Positions 8,480 to 16,801 of a stretch of 27,102 nt of DNA are shown here, in pieces; the stretch's first letter is position 1, and each line of letters starts with the position of its first letter. Below the pieces are notes generated by a model. That model was not told where the DNA came from. It ran no database searches and saw only the letters and a program-made list of their open reading frames with translations. Origin of the DNA: Streptomyces sp. WM6378 (GTDB lineage: Bacteria; Actinomycetota; Actinomycetes; Streptomycetales; Streptomycetaceae); contig NZ_LGDD01000358.1 of assembly GCF_001279695.1 (NCBI RefSeq), forward strand, positions 1-27,102, written 5' to 3'. A program made the position numbers and the translations under genes.

Positions 8480-9453
8480 GCGTTCTCCCCCTCCGAGTGG
8501 TTCATCCAAGCTACTGACATTTTCGTTTCAGGGTGACGTTATGGCGAGGGCGAGATAAGGCCCGTCTCGGCTATAAACCCGTCGAGCAGGCTGGGTTGGT
8601 ACTGCATTGACAGCGGCCAGTTCCAAATGCTTCTTCAGTACTCCCCCTTCCCTCAACACGGACCCCGAAGGCTTGTCCCGCAACACCTGATCGCAGTTGA
8701 GATTTCTTCGGCATGCCTGCCTCCAAGACCTACTCCTCGAACCTGAGGTTCTGCAGGTAGCAGCGGCCGCGGGCAGAGGGCGGATGCGGATCAGCTCAGG
8801 GCTTGAACGAGTCCTTCGTGCCGGGCTTCAGTCCGCGCCCGTCGCATGCCAAGAGCTCGGTCCCGGTGGCGTCGAAGTGCAGAGTGAAGAACGAGAGCCG
8901 GTCTGCTGCGTCGATGGTCCGGTACGCAATTGCTCGGCGCGGTGCCGCGCGAGGATCTCAACGGTCTCGTCGAGGCCGATGGTCTCGGGCAGGTCGCGGG
9001 CCAACGACCGAGATTCGCCATCACGCCTCGGGGGTCCACTGATGGGCAAGCTGCCGAGCGGCTAAAAAGCACCATGCAGCCCCTGACCTCGAACTGACGT
9101 ACCAGCTCCTACACCGCTGCGTGGTTCCCCCTGGCCGCCGGACACGCCGGAGGGTTTGCGGGGTACTTCGCCGACCGCACTAGCCGGGGCCCCACGGATG
9201 ATCCTCAGAACTCAGACGGCAACGCGGCGCGCAGGACACCACTGACGTCCAGGAAGAGCTGCGACGTCTGTGGCATCCGCGCCCGCCTTCCCGGAGGTTC
9301 CAGCCTCGCTCTTTCACTTCGAGTGAGATGACGGTGTTGATCGTCAGCTTGTGGGTGTCCGGGCTGGTTTCGTGGTCTGGGCATGTCGGCTGGCCCGCGC
9401 GGTGTCCGGTGTCTCCGAGGTCCTCGTGGTCGTGGGTGCGCAGGACGTGCAGG
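8480..9453. other. Long stretch without an intact gene
   Basis: About 970 bases between the LAL gene start and the IS1380 remnant contain no full-length gene I can support. The first 150 bases should include the LAL promoter and are locally less GC-rich. The only protein-like signal is the frameshifted minus-strand fragment at 8796-9049. The rest (9050-9453) has short open frames of low-complexity Arg/Pro/Ala composition, as expected by chance in GC-rich DNA. Confidence 0.5.
8796..9049 (-). pseudogene. Unidentified frameshifted gene fragment
   Basis: Minus-strand frames read RDLPETIGLDETVEILARHR and then, after a one-base shift near 8930, IAYRTIDAADRLSFFTLHFD followed by ATGTELLACDGRGLKPGTKD and a TGA at 8796-8798. 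Both halves look like real protein (ordered hydrophobics, balanced charge), unlike the other frames here. I do not recognise the family. It may be the C-terminal end of an enzyme left behind by IS activity. Confidence 0.35.
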
Positions 9454-9654
9454 TCATCCGACGGGTCGGGGCAGGACTGCGAGCCGGTGGAAAGCCGTGG
9501 CCAGTTCGTTTCTCCAGGGCCAGGTTGCCGAGATGCGCAGGTGGAGGCGGCGGCCGCCGCAGGTGAGGCGGGCGGCGACGTGCAGGAGCCGGTAGCGGAG
9601 CTTCTTCGGCTCGGCGGTGGTGAGCTCGCCGTCCAGCAGTAGAAGCCGGGGCAT
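9454..9654 (-). pseudogene. IS1380-type transposase, C-terminal remnant
   Basis: The minus frame reads LTTAEPKKLRYRLLHVAARL, CGGRRLHLRISATWPWRNEL and ATAFHRLAVLPRPVG, then stop. KLRYRLLH.AAR....RRL.LRI.ATWPW is the characteristic C-terminus of IS1380-family DDE transposases. Only the last 60 or so residues remain; the catalytic core is missing. It marks the border between the debris-rich left part and the stress cluster. Confidence 0.7.
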
Positions 9655-9767
9655 GGCGCTCCTTCGGGCCGCTGTCCCCGCAATCCCGCTCCCGGCCGCC
9701 CGCCACGAGGGCCTAGCGGACCCGAGCAGACCCAGGCGGCGCCCGCGGGGACGTGCAGACCCGGGGG

Positions 9768-9783
9768 TGGACCGATCGGCCCT
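9768..9783 (-). promoter_or_regulatory. DevR/OsdR-box-like site A
   Basis: On the minus strand it reads AGGGCCGATCGGTCCA, an imperfect palindrome matching the motif shared by seven sites in this window (GGGCC-RR-NN-G then a CC-containing half). It lies 57 bases before the start of the cyclic-nucleotide-binding-fold gene, which heads the operon ending in the response regulator. That regulator may therefore control its own operon. Confidence 0.5.
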
Positions 9784-9839
9784 CCCCGGGCCGGCTGTCG
9801 GCGACGGAGACTGGAAGAGGACTCGAAACGGAGGCTGCC

Positions 9840-10304
9840 ATGAGCATCAAGTCCCCGACACGGATCACTGCCGCCCTGTCCGCGGACCACCGGATCCGCC
9901 TGATGAAGCTTGCCCATGATGTGAACTTCGCGGCCGGTACGCGCCTGTTCAACGAAGGCGGTCACGCCGACCGGTTCTGGATAGTGAAGTCGGGCGCCGT
10001 GGCACTGGACCTTCACGTGCCCGGCAGGCAGGCCACGGTGGTGGAGACCCTGGGCCCCGATGAGCTGGTCGGCTGGTCCTGGCTGTTCCGCCCCTACGTC
10101 TGGCATCTGGGCGCCGAGGCGAAGACGCTCGTACGTACCCATGAGTTCGACGCGAAAGCCGTGCGCATGCTGATGGACGCGGACCCGGCCATCGGCTCCG
10201 AGATCGGTCACTGGGTGGGAGAGGTCCTCGCCCGCCGGCTCACCTCCGCCAGGGTCAGGCTGCTCGATCGATACGCCCCTTACGGCAGCGGCAGCACGTT
10301 GTGA
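9840..10304 (+). CDS. Stand-alone cyclic-nucleotide-binding-fold protein
   Basis: A 154-residue protein from ATG 9840, five bases after GGAGG; an upstream in-frame ATG at 9753 lacks a ribosome site. It shows a Crp-type beta-roll: FAAGTRLFNEGGHADRFWIV followed by KSGAVALDLHVPG and VVETLGPDELVGWSWLF. It stops after the C-helix (LARRLTSARVRLLDRY) with no DNA-binding domain. The phosphate-binding cassette is unusual: the canonical GE...RSA is replaced by LVGWSWLFRPYVWHLG..A, so ordinary cAMP binding is doubtful. It heads a plus-strand operon with the CBS-BON protein (37-base gap) and the response regulator. Its setting suggests a small-molecule or partner sensor in the stress response; the ligand is unknown. 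Confidence 0.8.
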   Translation: MSIKSPTRITAALSADHRIRLMKLAHDVNFAAGTRLFNEGGHADRFWIVKSGAVALDLHVPGRQATVVETLGPDELVGWSWLFRPYVWHLGAEAKTLVRTHEFDAKAVRMLMDADPAIGSEIGHWVGEVLARRLTSARVRLLDRYAPYGSGSTL

Positions 10305-10341
10305 CGGCTGCCTCCCGGTCGGCCCGCAGAAGGAGGTCACG

Positions 10342-10989
10342 ATGCCTGCGTCCCAGTACACCGTCAGCGACGTCATGACCCATACGGCCGTGGCCGTGGG
10401 CCGCGAGGCCTCCTACAAGGAGATCGTCGAGGTGATGCACCAGTGGAAGGTCAGCGCCCTGCCGGTGCTGGAGGGCGAGGGCCGTGTCGTGGGCGTGGTG
10501 TCGGAGGCCGACCTGCTGGTGAAGGAGCAGTTCCGGCGTGCCGATCCGGCCCCGCTGGAGCGGGCGGAGGAAGCCGCCAAGGCCGCAGCAGTCCTCGCCG
10601 AAGAGCTCATGTCCAGCCCTGCCGTCACCGTGCGTCCGGCCGCCACGGTCTCCGAAGCCGCCCGCATCATGGCTCGCAAGGGCGTGAAGCGGCTCCCTGT
10701 GGTCAATGACATCGGGATGCTGGAGGGCGTCGTCAGCCGCGGTGACCTGCTGAAAGTGTTCCTGCGGCCGGACGAGGAGATCGAGGACGAGGTCCGCACC
10801 GCCGTCCTCGGTGAACTGGCTCCACCAGCGCACATCACATGCTCGGTCGAGGAAGGTGTCGTCACTCTCCGGATCGGTCGCCGGGACAACCGCGCCCTGG
10901 TACCTCTGCTGGCGCGGGCCGTCCGTGCCGTCGAGGGTGTCGTCGACGTACGCATGCAGTTGGAGGGCACGGCCGGTACGACGGCCTGA
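10342..10989 (+). CDS. CBS-pair protein with C-terminal BON domain
   Basis: A 215-residue protein from ATG 10342, preceded by AAGGAGGTCACG. The first CBS domain (about 8-65) contains [20 protein letters not shown] and [20 protein letters not shown]. The second (about 88-142) contains [20 protein letters not shown] and [20 protein letters not shown]. Residues about 145-210 form a BON domain ([16 protein letters not shown]...VDVRMQLEG). CBS pairs sense adenine nucleotides such as AMP/ATP; BON domains tend to contact membranes or partner proteins. It is cytosolic, with no signal or membrane helix. A clear paralogue lies at 20299. Likely role: reading the energy state in the dormancy response (inference). 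Confidence 0.9.
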   Translation: MPASQYTVSDVMTHTAVAVGREASYKEIVEVMHQWKVSALPVLEGEGRVVGVVSEADLLVKEQFRRADPAPLERAEEAAKAAAVLAEELMSSPAVTVRPAATVSEAARIMARKGVKRLPVVNDIGMLEGVVSRGDLLKVFLRPDEEIEDEVRTAVLGELAPPAHITCSVEEGVVTLRIGRRDNRALVPLLARAVRAVEGVVDVRMQLEGTAGTTA

Positions 10990-10990
10990 A

Positions 10991-11007
10991 GACCCCTTGC
11001 AGGGGTC
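10991..11007 (+). terminator. Short hairpin between the CBS-BON and regulator genes
   Basis: GACCCC (10991-10996) pairs perfectly with GGGGTC (11002-11007) around a TTGCA loop, one base past the CBS-BON stop. It could be an attenuator that lowers expression of the downstream response regulator relative to the first two genes, or an mRNA-end stabiliser. No T-run follows. Confidence 0.45.
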
Positions 11008-11092
11008 CGTCCCGGGGCATCGGCTCCACAGGTGCCTTCCGCACCGTTCTGGGACAATTCAGGTGAGGCGTACGCCGACCTCAGGGGCAGGC

Positions 11093-11785
11093 ATGTCCGA
11101 GATATCAGCTGGATCCGCGGAGGTCCCCATCAGGGTGTTCCTCCTCGACGACCACGAGGTCGTCCGACGCGGCCTGCACGACCTCCTGGATGCCGAGCCC
11201 GGGATCGAAGTGGTGGGCGAGGCGTCGACGGCCGCGCAGGCCCTTGCCCGGGGGCCCGCTCTGCGGCCGCAGGTCGCGGTGCTCGACGTCCGGCTGCCGG
11301 ACGGCGACGGCATCACCGTGTGCCGTGAGCTGCGCTCGCGTATGCCAAACCTCGCCTGCCTCATGCTGACGTCGTTCGACGACGAGGACGCGCTGCTCGA
11401 CGCGATCATGGCTGGGGCGGCGGGATACGTGCTCAAGGAGATCAAGGGATCCGACCTCGTCTCCGCGGTGCGGACGGTGGCGACGGGGCAGTCGATGCTC
11501 GATCCCGCGACGACCGCCCGGCTGATGCATTCGCTGCGGGACCCGGACGCCGGGAAACCCCTGGAGGACGAGCGCCTGGCCATCCTTTCCGAGCGCGAGC
11601 GTGCCGTGCTCGAACTCATCGGCGAAGGCTTGACCAATCGCCAGATCGCGGGACGGCTCTATCTGTCCGAAAAGACAGTCAAGAACCACATCTCCCGGCT
11701 GCTCGCCAAACTGGGCGTCGAACGCCGCGTTCAGGCAGCCGTCATCGCCGCCCACGCACACGAGCAGGACGAAATCCCGCATTGA
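11093..11785 (+). CDS. osdR: DevR/OsdR-type NarL-family response regulator
   Basis: A 230-residue protein from ATG 11093; the ribosome site is weak (GGGGCAGG), and GTG 11063 is a possible alternative. The receiver domain (about 13-130) has acidic pair D19-D20, phospho-acceptor D65 ([10 protein letters not shown]), T93/S94 and K115. The LuxR/NarL output domain (about 165-222) reads [38 protein letters not shown]. The sequence and setting match DevR (DosR) of Mycobacterium and OsdR of Streptomyces coelicolor, regulators of hypoxia, redox stress and dormancy. The kinase gene points at it from the other strand, with only eight bases between stop codons. The symbol is by analogy. Confidence 0.85.
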   Translation: MSEISAGSAEVPIRVFLLDDHEVVRRGLHDLLDAEPGIEVVGEASTAAQALARGPALRPQVAVLDVRLPDGDGITVCRELRSRMPNLACLMLTSFDDEDALLDAIMAGAAGYVLKEIKGSDLVSAVRTVATGQSMLDPATTARLMHSLRDPDAGKPLEDERLAILSERERAVLELIGEGLTNRQIAGRLYLSEKTVKNHISRLLAKLGVERRVQAAVIAAHAHEQDEIPH

Positions 11786-11793
11786 GCCGCGGA

Positions 11794-13521
11794 TCACTCC
11801 GGACGCACCGGTACGCGCCACTCCAGCCGGGTGCCGCCTCCTTCCGAGTACGGCGAGAGGGACAGCTCACCGCCCAGCCCCGCAGCGCGTTCAGCGAGGT
11901 TGCGCAGCCCGCCACGGCGGCTCGCCTCCGGGATGCCGACCCCGTTGTCGCCGACGACGACCGTCAGCACGCCCTCTGCGAGGACGATCGACACCTCTGC
12001 CCGGGTCGCCCGGGCATGCCGCGCCACATTGGTGAGCGCCTCGCCGATCACCGCGACGGCATCGTCCGCGACCGTCCGGGGAACATCCGTGTCGATCAGC
12101 CCTTCGGTGCGCAAGGCAGGGGCGAATCCGAGTACGGCGGCTGCTGCTGCGACGGCCCGCGCAGCGCGGAGGCGGAGCTTGGTCTCCTCTCCCGGCGCAT
12201 CGTGCTCGCGGAGCCCGAAGATGGTCGAACGGATGATCTTGATGGTGGCGTCCAAGTCGTCGATGGCCCGTGCCAGCCGTTCCGACGCCAGCGGGTGCTC
12301 CACGAACCTCTGCGCGCTCTGCAGGGTCATCCCGGTCGCGAACAGCCGCTGGATGGCCAGGTCGTGCAGATCGCGGGCGATCCGGTCATGGTCCTCAAGG
12401 AGGCTGATCTGCTCGGCGTCCCGCCGCCGGTCGGCCAGCTCCAGGGCCAGAGCGGCCTGTCCGGCGAAGCCGGCCAGCGGCTCGACCTCCGCCGCTGCAA
12501 ATGGCGGCCGTCCGGTGCGCCTCACCAGCATCAGCACACCGCTCAGCTTCTCCTTGGTACCCAAAGTGACCGCCACAGCCGGACCGAAACCCTTCCAGCG
12601 CTCGCGCTGAACGGTGACACGCTCATCGGTGGCCAGGTCTGCCACCGTGATCAGCCCCTTCTCGGTGAGGGCAGCCGCAGCGGGGAGCGTGCCCTCAGTG
12701 CTGGGCAGCACGATGCCCTGATGCGCCTCGGCGCCTTCTCCCAGTGCGAGCGACCCGCGAAGTTCACCGTGCGGACCCACTCGATAGAAGACGCACATCT
12801 CGGCCGCGGTGATGTCCCTGGCCCGCTCCAGCATGCCTTCGAGGACGGTGCTCTCGGACGAGCCGGACAGCAGTGCGCTCGTAACGTCGGCACTCACCTC
12901 CTGCCAGCGCTCCCTGAGCCGCACCTCCTCGAAGAGACGGGCGTTCTCGATGGCAATACCTGCGGCGACGGCCAAGGTCGACAGCACCGCCTCGTCCTCC
13001 GCCTCGAAGCCCACGCCACCCCGCTTCTCGGTCAGGTACAGATTTCCGAACACCTCGTTGCGGACCCTGATGGGTACCCCGAGGAAGGAGTGCATCGGCG
13101 GGTGGTGTTCGGGAAATCCGGCCGAGGCGGGATGCTCCGACAGCTCCGCGAGGCGGAGCGGCTCAGGGTGCCCGATCAGTTCGCCCAGCAGCCCGTGCCC
13201 GGACGGCAAGTCACCGATCCGTACTCGCTGCTCGTCACTGATCCCCACCGGCAGGAACTCGGCGAGCTTCTTGTCGCCGCCGATGACGCCCAAGGCTCCG
13301 TATTCGGCGTCCACCAGGACGACGGCGGCCTCGGTGATTCCGCGCAGCACCTGCGGCAGGTCGAGCTCTTGGCCCACCGACATAACGGCTTCGAGCAGGC
13401 CGTTCAGCCTGTCCCGGGCACCCCTCACGTCGTCGACGCGTGCCTGGAGCTCATCCAGGAGCTCATCGAGCTTCAAGTGGGGAACTCTGCTCCGTGCGGC
13501 ATTTGGCCGCTCCGCGGCCAT
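11794..13521 (-). CDS. osdK: DevS/OsdK-type GAF-GAF sensor histidine kinase
   Basis: A 575-residue soluble kinase from ATG 13521, with GGAGG just upstream. GAF-A (about 55-200) carries HPASAGFPEHHPPMHSFLG and FGNLYLTEK; GAF-B spans about 215-365. The HisKA_3 dimerisation domain holds the phospho-acceptor H386 (IARDLHD). The HATPase domain shows EALTNVARHARAT, VGDNGVGIPE and GGLRNLAERAAGLGG. In mycobacterial DevS, GAF-A binds heme through a histidine with a tyrosine in the distal pocket 22 residues later; H140 and Y162 here have the same spacing and motif context. It may thus sense O2, NO, CO or redox state (inference). It is the third gene of a minus-strand run behind two USP genes, 96 bases downstream. 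Confidence 0.88.
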   Translation of the reverse strand: MAAERPNAARSRVPHLKLDELLDELQARVDDVRGARDRLNGLLEAVMSVGQELDLPQVLRGITEAAVVLVDAEYGALGVIGGDKKLAEFLPVGISDEQRVRIGDLPSGHGLLGELIGHPEPLRLAELSEHPASAGFPEHHPPMHSFLGVPIRVRNEVFGNLYLTEKRGGVGFEAEDEAVLSTLAVAAGIAIENARLFEEVRLRERWQEVSADVTSALLSGSSESTVLEGMLERARDITAAEMCVFYRVGPHGELRGSLALGEGAEAHQGIVLPSTEGTLPAAAALTEKGLITVADLATDERVTVQRERWKGFGPAVAVTLGTKEKLSGVLMLVRRTGRPPFAAAEVEPLAGFAGQAALALELADRRRDAEQISLLEDHDRIARDLHDLAIQRLFATGMTLQSAQRFVEHPLASERLARAIDDLDATIKIIRSTIFGLREHDAPGEETKLRLRAARAVAAAAAVLGFAPALRTEGLIDTDVPRTVADDAVAVIGEALTNVARHARATRAEVSIVLAEGVLTVVVGDNGVGIPEASRRGGLRNLAERAAGLGGELSLSPYSEGGGTRLEWRVPVRPE

Positions 13522-13617
13522 GGATACCTCCGGCAGCGTCGGGGGGCGGGCGGCACTGCGTGCTCATATTCACCGTAGGCCTCTGCTTCTGCCGGTTCAT
13601 CCCGAGCGCGGGCACGC

Positions 13618-14478
13618 TCATGCCACTGGGACAGTGATCACCGGGCAGTGGGCTCGGTGCAGCAGCCCGTGCACGACCGACCCGAGGCGCATGCCGCTGT
13701 AGCCGCCCCTGCCTCTGCGCCCGACGAGCAGGGCCAGTGCGTGCTCCGCAGCCTCGGCGAGCGTCTCGACCGGGTGCCCGACGGGGGCTTCGTGGGTGAG
13801 CTCGACGTCCGGGTACTGCTCCGACCAGCCGGCGACAGCCTCCGACAGCATGCGGCGCTGGGCACTCGAAGCCAGGGCGTCGTCCTGGAAGGAGAAGGCG
13901 GGCGGCTGCCACACCGAGATGGCTCGCAGAGCGCAGCCGCGCAGGCTCGCCTCCCGGAAGGCAAGGGCCACCGCAGCCTTCGAGGGCTCGCTGCCGTCGA
14001 CGCCGACGACCAGATAGGCCGGCTGCTGCGTGACGTGCTCGGCGTCGCCGACCACCACGACCGGGCAGTGCGCCTGCGCCGTGACAGGCAGCACTACGGA
14101 GCCGACGTCGAAGAACTCCTGCACACGGTTGAGGTGACGGGAGCCGAGGATCACCATGCGGGCGTGGCGGGACAGCCTGCACAGCAAGGGGGCCGGAGCA
14201 CCATCAAGCAGATCCGTCGCAAGTTCCACATCAGGGTGACGCGCCTCGGCCCAGGCGGCGGCTTCCTTGAGGGAATCCGATCCCGTCTGGCGGAGCGCGA
14301 TGTAACGGGGCTCGTCGTCGACGTGCTGGGTGTCGTGCCGGGGCGGCACGGCGAGGACGAGCCGGAGCCGGACCTTGCGGCGGTGGGCTTCGTCCACCGC
14401 CCAGGCGAGGGCCAGACGGCCCGTGCCGGCGGGGTCGATGCCGACGACTATGTCACGGCCCTCAGCGATGTCCATCAT
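13618..14478 (-). CDS. Tandem universal stress protein (USP)
   Basis: A 286-residue protein from ATG 14478, overlapping the upstream USP stop by four bases (ATGA), so translation is probably coupled. Two UspA domains: the first (about 9-145) starts IVVGIDPAGTGRLALAWAVD and has a degenerate nucleotide loop (LGSRHLNRVQEFFDVGSVV). The second (about 155-286) starts LVVGVDGSEPSKAAVALAF and has a fuller G-x2-G-x9-G-S loop (VGRRGRGGYSGMRLGSVV). Two-domain USPs of actinobacteria bind ATP and support survival in growth arrest; they are core DevR/OsdR targets. Only the second domain looks fit for ATP. Confidence 0.9.
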   Translation of the reverse strand: MMDIAEGRDIVVGIDPAGTGRLALAWAVDEAHRRKVRLRLVLAVPPRHDTQHVDDEPRYIALRQTGSDSLKEAAAWAEARHPDVELATDLLDGAPAPLLCRLSRHARMVILGSRHLNRVQEFFDVGSVVLPVTAQAHCPVVVVGDAEHVTQQPAYLVVGVDGSEPSKAAVALAFREASLRGCALRAISVWQPPAFSFQDDALASSAQRRMLSEAVAGWSEQYPDVELTHEAPVGHPVETLAEAAEHALALLVGRRGRGGYSGMRLGSVVHGLLHRAHCPVITVPVA

Positions 14479-15380
14479 GATCCACCCCCGTGCTCCTTTT
14501 CGCTCCTGGGGATGAGTTCCACCGGGCAGTGAGCGTGGTGGAGGAGGCTGTGTGTGACTCGTCCGAGCGTCGGCCCGATGTAGCCGGGCGACCGCCTGCC
14601 TCCCATGACCAGCAGCTGCGCATGGTGCGAGGCTTCGACCAGGACGGCCGCCACGGAGACGCTCTTCTCCGCATCGACGTCCACGGTCAGCTCCGGGAAT
14701 TCGGCACGGATCAGGTCTGCCACCGCGGCAACGCTTCCCATGCGGCCCCCGGCGAGCTCGTCCACGTCGTCGAGCAGGGGCGCGACGTGTCCGACGGACT
14801 GCAGGAGGTTCCACACGTGCAGGAGCCGCAGCGACGCCTTGCACAGCGCGGCCTCGCGCGCCGCATGGCGGGCGCAGACGAGGTCGTGCTCGTCACGGAC
14901 TGCGACCAGCACTGTGCCGATCCCGTCCGGGTCCGCGGTGCCCCGCACCACGATCACGGGTGTCCGAGCACTCGCCGCGACCTTCAATCCGACCGACCCG
15001 AGCAACAGTGAGTTGAACCCACCGAGGCCGCGGTTGCCGACCACGAGGATGCCCTCATTCGCCGCCGCGCCATGCAGGCTGACGGCAGGTCCGCCGCGAC
15101 TGAGTTCCGTGGTGACGGGCAGTCCGGGATGGCGCTCCGACACTGCTGCGGCGGTGTGCTCAAGCAGCTCGCGGCCCTCAGCGCAGATGCTCAGAACGTT
15201 GTTCTCCGAGAGGTCCGCGGCCCGGCCGTCGGTGTCCGTCGCGTGGACGAGGTGCAGGGAACTCCCACGCCGTACGGCCTCTGCCGCCGCCCACAGCGCC
15301 GCTGCACGGGCCTGCTCGGAGCCGTCGACGCCTACGACGACGGAACCGGGTTCCGATCCACCGGTGATGCTGCCTTCCAT
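14475..15380 (-). CDS. Tandem universal stress protein (USP)
   Basis: A 301-residue protein from ATG 15380 with GAGGAGGAA directly upstream. Domain one (about 12-146) has VVVGVDGSEQARAAALWAA and a consensus ATP loop VVGNRGLGGFNSLLLGSVG. Domain two (about 155-290) has TVLVAVRDEHDLVCARHAAR and a less canonical loop, VMGGRRSPGYIGPTLGRVTH. It heads the minus-strand run USP-USP-kinase and faces the nitroreductase gene across a 357-base divergent region with three DevR-box-like sites. Its ATP-competent domain is the first, the reverse of its partner. Confidence 0.9.
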   Translation of the reverse strand: MEGSITGGSEPGSVVVGVDGSEQARAAALWAAAEAVRRGSSLHLVHATDTDGRAADLSENNVLSICAEGRELLEHTAAAVSERHPGLPVTTELSRGGPAVSLHGAAANEGILVVGNRGLGGFNSLLLGSVGLKVAASARTPVIVVRGTADPDGIGTVLVAVRDEHDLVCARHAAREAALCKASLRLLHVWNLLQSVGHVAPLLDDVDELAGGRMGSVAAVADLIRAEFPELTVDVDAEKSVSVAAVLVEASHHAQLLVMGGRRSPGYIGPTLGRVTHSLLHHAHCPVELIPRSEKEHGGGS

Positions 15381-15468
15381 GGTTCCTCCTCACCGAGTGC
15401 CAGCGGGGGTCAGCTCTCACGCTGGCACCGTCAGCCGCCGGAGTGAGAGGGCCGCAGGGGTCGGGCCG

Positions 15469-15484
15469 GGGGCCAAAGGTCCCT
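15469..15484 (+). promoter_or_regulatory. DevR/OsdR-box-like site B
   Basis: GGGGCCAAAGGTCCCT. Its reverse complement begins AGGGACCTTTGGCCCC, the closest match in the window to the mycobacterial DevR core GGGACTTTAGTCCC (11 of 14 positions). It lies 89 bases upstream of the USP start at 15380, the place for an activator of the USP-USP-kinase transcript. Confidence 0.6.
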
Positions 15485-15541
15485 GTTCGGTCCTCGGAGA
15501 CCGGCTGCTCCCGCCGGATCTGGCCCGGTCGGTCTTGGCGG

Positions 15542-15557
15542 AGGACCATTCGGCCCT
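15542..15557 (-). promoter_or_regulatory. DevR/OsdR-box-like site C
   Basis: On the minus strand AGGGCCGAATGGTCCT, a good palindrome nearly identical to site A. It lies in the middle of the divergent USP/nitroreductase region and could serve either side. Confidence 0.5.
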
Positions 15558-15670
15558 CGATGGGCGGGCGGTTCCCGGCGGATGGTGAATGGTGAGGGGC
15601 GCGCCGAGCGAGATGCGCCCGTCGGGGCTCGTCGGCGGAAGGCCCGACGTCGCCCGGTCCGAAGTCGAAC

Positions 15671-15686
15671 GGGGCCAATGGTCGCC
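15671..15686 (+). promoter_or_regulatory. DevR/OsdR-box-like site D
   Basis: GGGGCCAATGGTCGCC, differing from site B at few positions. It stands 52 bases before the nitroreductase start chosen at 15738 and overlaps an alternative upstream ATG (15678), which argues for the downstream start. Confidence 0.5.
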
Positions 15687-15737
15687 GGAGTGTGGTGGAC
15701 CTCCTCTGCCACGGCCGACCGCTACGCACAGAACAGG

Positions 15738-16736
15738 ATGCATCCCGTGCTCTCACCACAGTTGGACGCGGCGTCCGTGACCGCTCTGGTCGAGGACGCC
15801 GTCACGGCACCCTCCATGCACAATGCCCAGCCCTGGGCATTCCGGTACCGGCCCGGCACGTACACGATCGAACTGCACGGTGACCCCGAGCGGGCCATGC
15901 CCCACAGCGACCCGGACGGCCGGGCGCTGCATCTGGGCTGCGCGGCCGCGCTCTTCAGCCTGCGGGTCAGCGCGGCAAAGGCGGGCTGGGAGCCCGTCAC
16001 CGGGCTGCTCCCCTCCTCCGAGGATCCCTGGCATCTGGCCAACGTCGCACTCCGGGAACCCACCCGGCCCGACGACGACTTGGCGGCCCTGCATCCCGCT
16101 CTGCGGCAGCGTCACACGAGCCGCTTCCCCTTCACCGACGAGAAGATCCCCACCCCCGTCCTCGACGGACTCCAGGCGGCCGCCCTGCTCGAAGGCGCCA
16201 AGCTGCTCCTACCCGACGCCTGGCACACCGAGGTCGTGCTCGGCCTGGTCCACGACTCCGAGCACTACGAGGCCGAGGACCCTGCGGTCCGGGAGGAGAC
16301 GGCCAGTTGGACGGACCCGGGCGGCGAGAACGATGGCCCGCGTAGGGAAGGAATCCCGGCATACGCGTTCGGCCCGCGCCAGTACGGTTCAAGTGCGCCG
16401 GTCAGGGACTTCGGCAGTTGGCGGCCCCACCTCGGCCGTGAGTCGGCCCGGTTCGAACGGCACCCCCGGATAGCGATTCTGGGCACCTCACAGGACACAC
16501 CAATGGACTGGCTCAGGGCCGGGCAGGCGATGCAGCGCGTGCTCCTCCAGGCCACTCTTGACGGCCTCGTCACGTCCATGACCTCGCAGCCCCTCGAATG
16601 GCCCGAACTCCGCTGGGCCGTACGCGACCCGACCTCCGCGATGGGCCACGTCCACATCATCATCCGCCTCGGCTACGGCCCCCAGGGACCGGCCACTCCT
16701 CGTCGGCCGGTGCGCGAGGTGCTGGAGATCAAGTGA
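15738..16736 (+). CDS. Acg-type nitroreductase-fold flavoprotein
   Basis: A 332-residue protein from ATG 15738. The ribosome site is weak (GAACAGG), but homologues of this family usually begin shortly before the conserved APSMHNAQPWAF motif, seen here at 24-35. The fold is a duplicated nitroreductase domain: the N-terminal half has the APSMHN..PW flavin/substrate motif, and the C-terminal half has AGQAMQRVLLQATLDGLVTS and the VHIIIRLGYGP end. Mycobacterium Acg (Rv2032), a strongly DevR-induced gene, is thought to bind and sequester FMN rather than catalyse nitro-reduction. Its presence beside USPs and DevR/S-type genes is a hallmark of dormancy regulons. Function here is by analogy. Confidence 0.85.
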   Translation: MHPVLSPQLDAASVTALVEDAVTAPSMHNAQPWAFRYRPGTYTIELHGDPERAMPHSDPDGRALHLGCAAALFSLRVSAAKAGWEPVTGLLPSSEDPWHLANVALREPTRPDDDLAALHPALRQRHTSRFPFTDEKIPTPVLDGLQAAALLEGAKLLLPDAWHTEVVLGLVHDSEHYEAEDPAVREETASWTDPGGENDGPRREGIPAYAFGPRQYGSSAPVRDFGSWRPHLGRESARFERHPRIAILGTSQDTPMDWLRAGQAMQRVLLQATLDGLVTSMTSQPLEWPELRWAVRDPTSAMGHVHIIIRLGYGPQGPATPRRPVREVLEIK

Positions 16737-16801
16737 GGGAACGTCCTGCGGGAACACCCACGCCTACGCCTCACGAGACGGCCCGGCGCGCGCCTCGTAC
16801 G

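Noticed and set aside
9180..10376. 398-codon minus-strand open frame over the cNMP-fold gene
   Set aside because: Spans a transposase remnant in the wrong frame and a well-supported plus-strand gene; composition is shadow-like.
11782..13578. 598-codon plus-strand open frame opposite the histidine kinase
   Set aside because: No domains; the minus strand encodes the full kinase.
14479..14844. N-terminal extension of the downstream USP of the pair
   Set aside because: The extension overlaps the upstream USP gene and lacks a ribosome site; the ATGA overlap defines the start.
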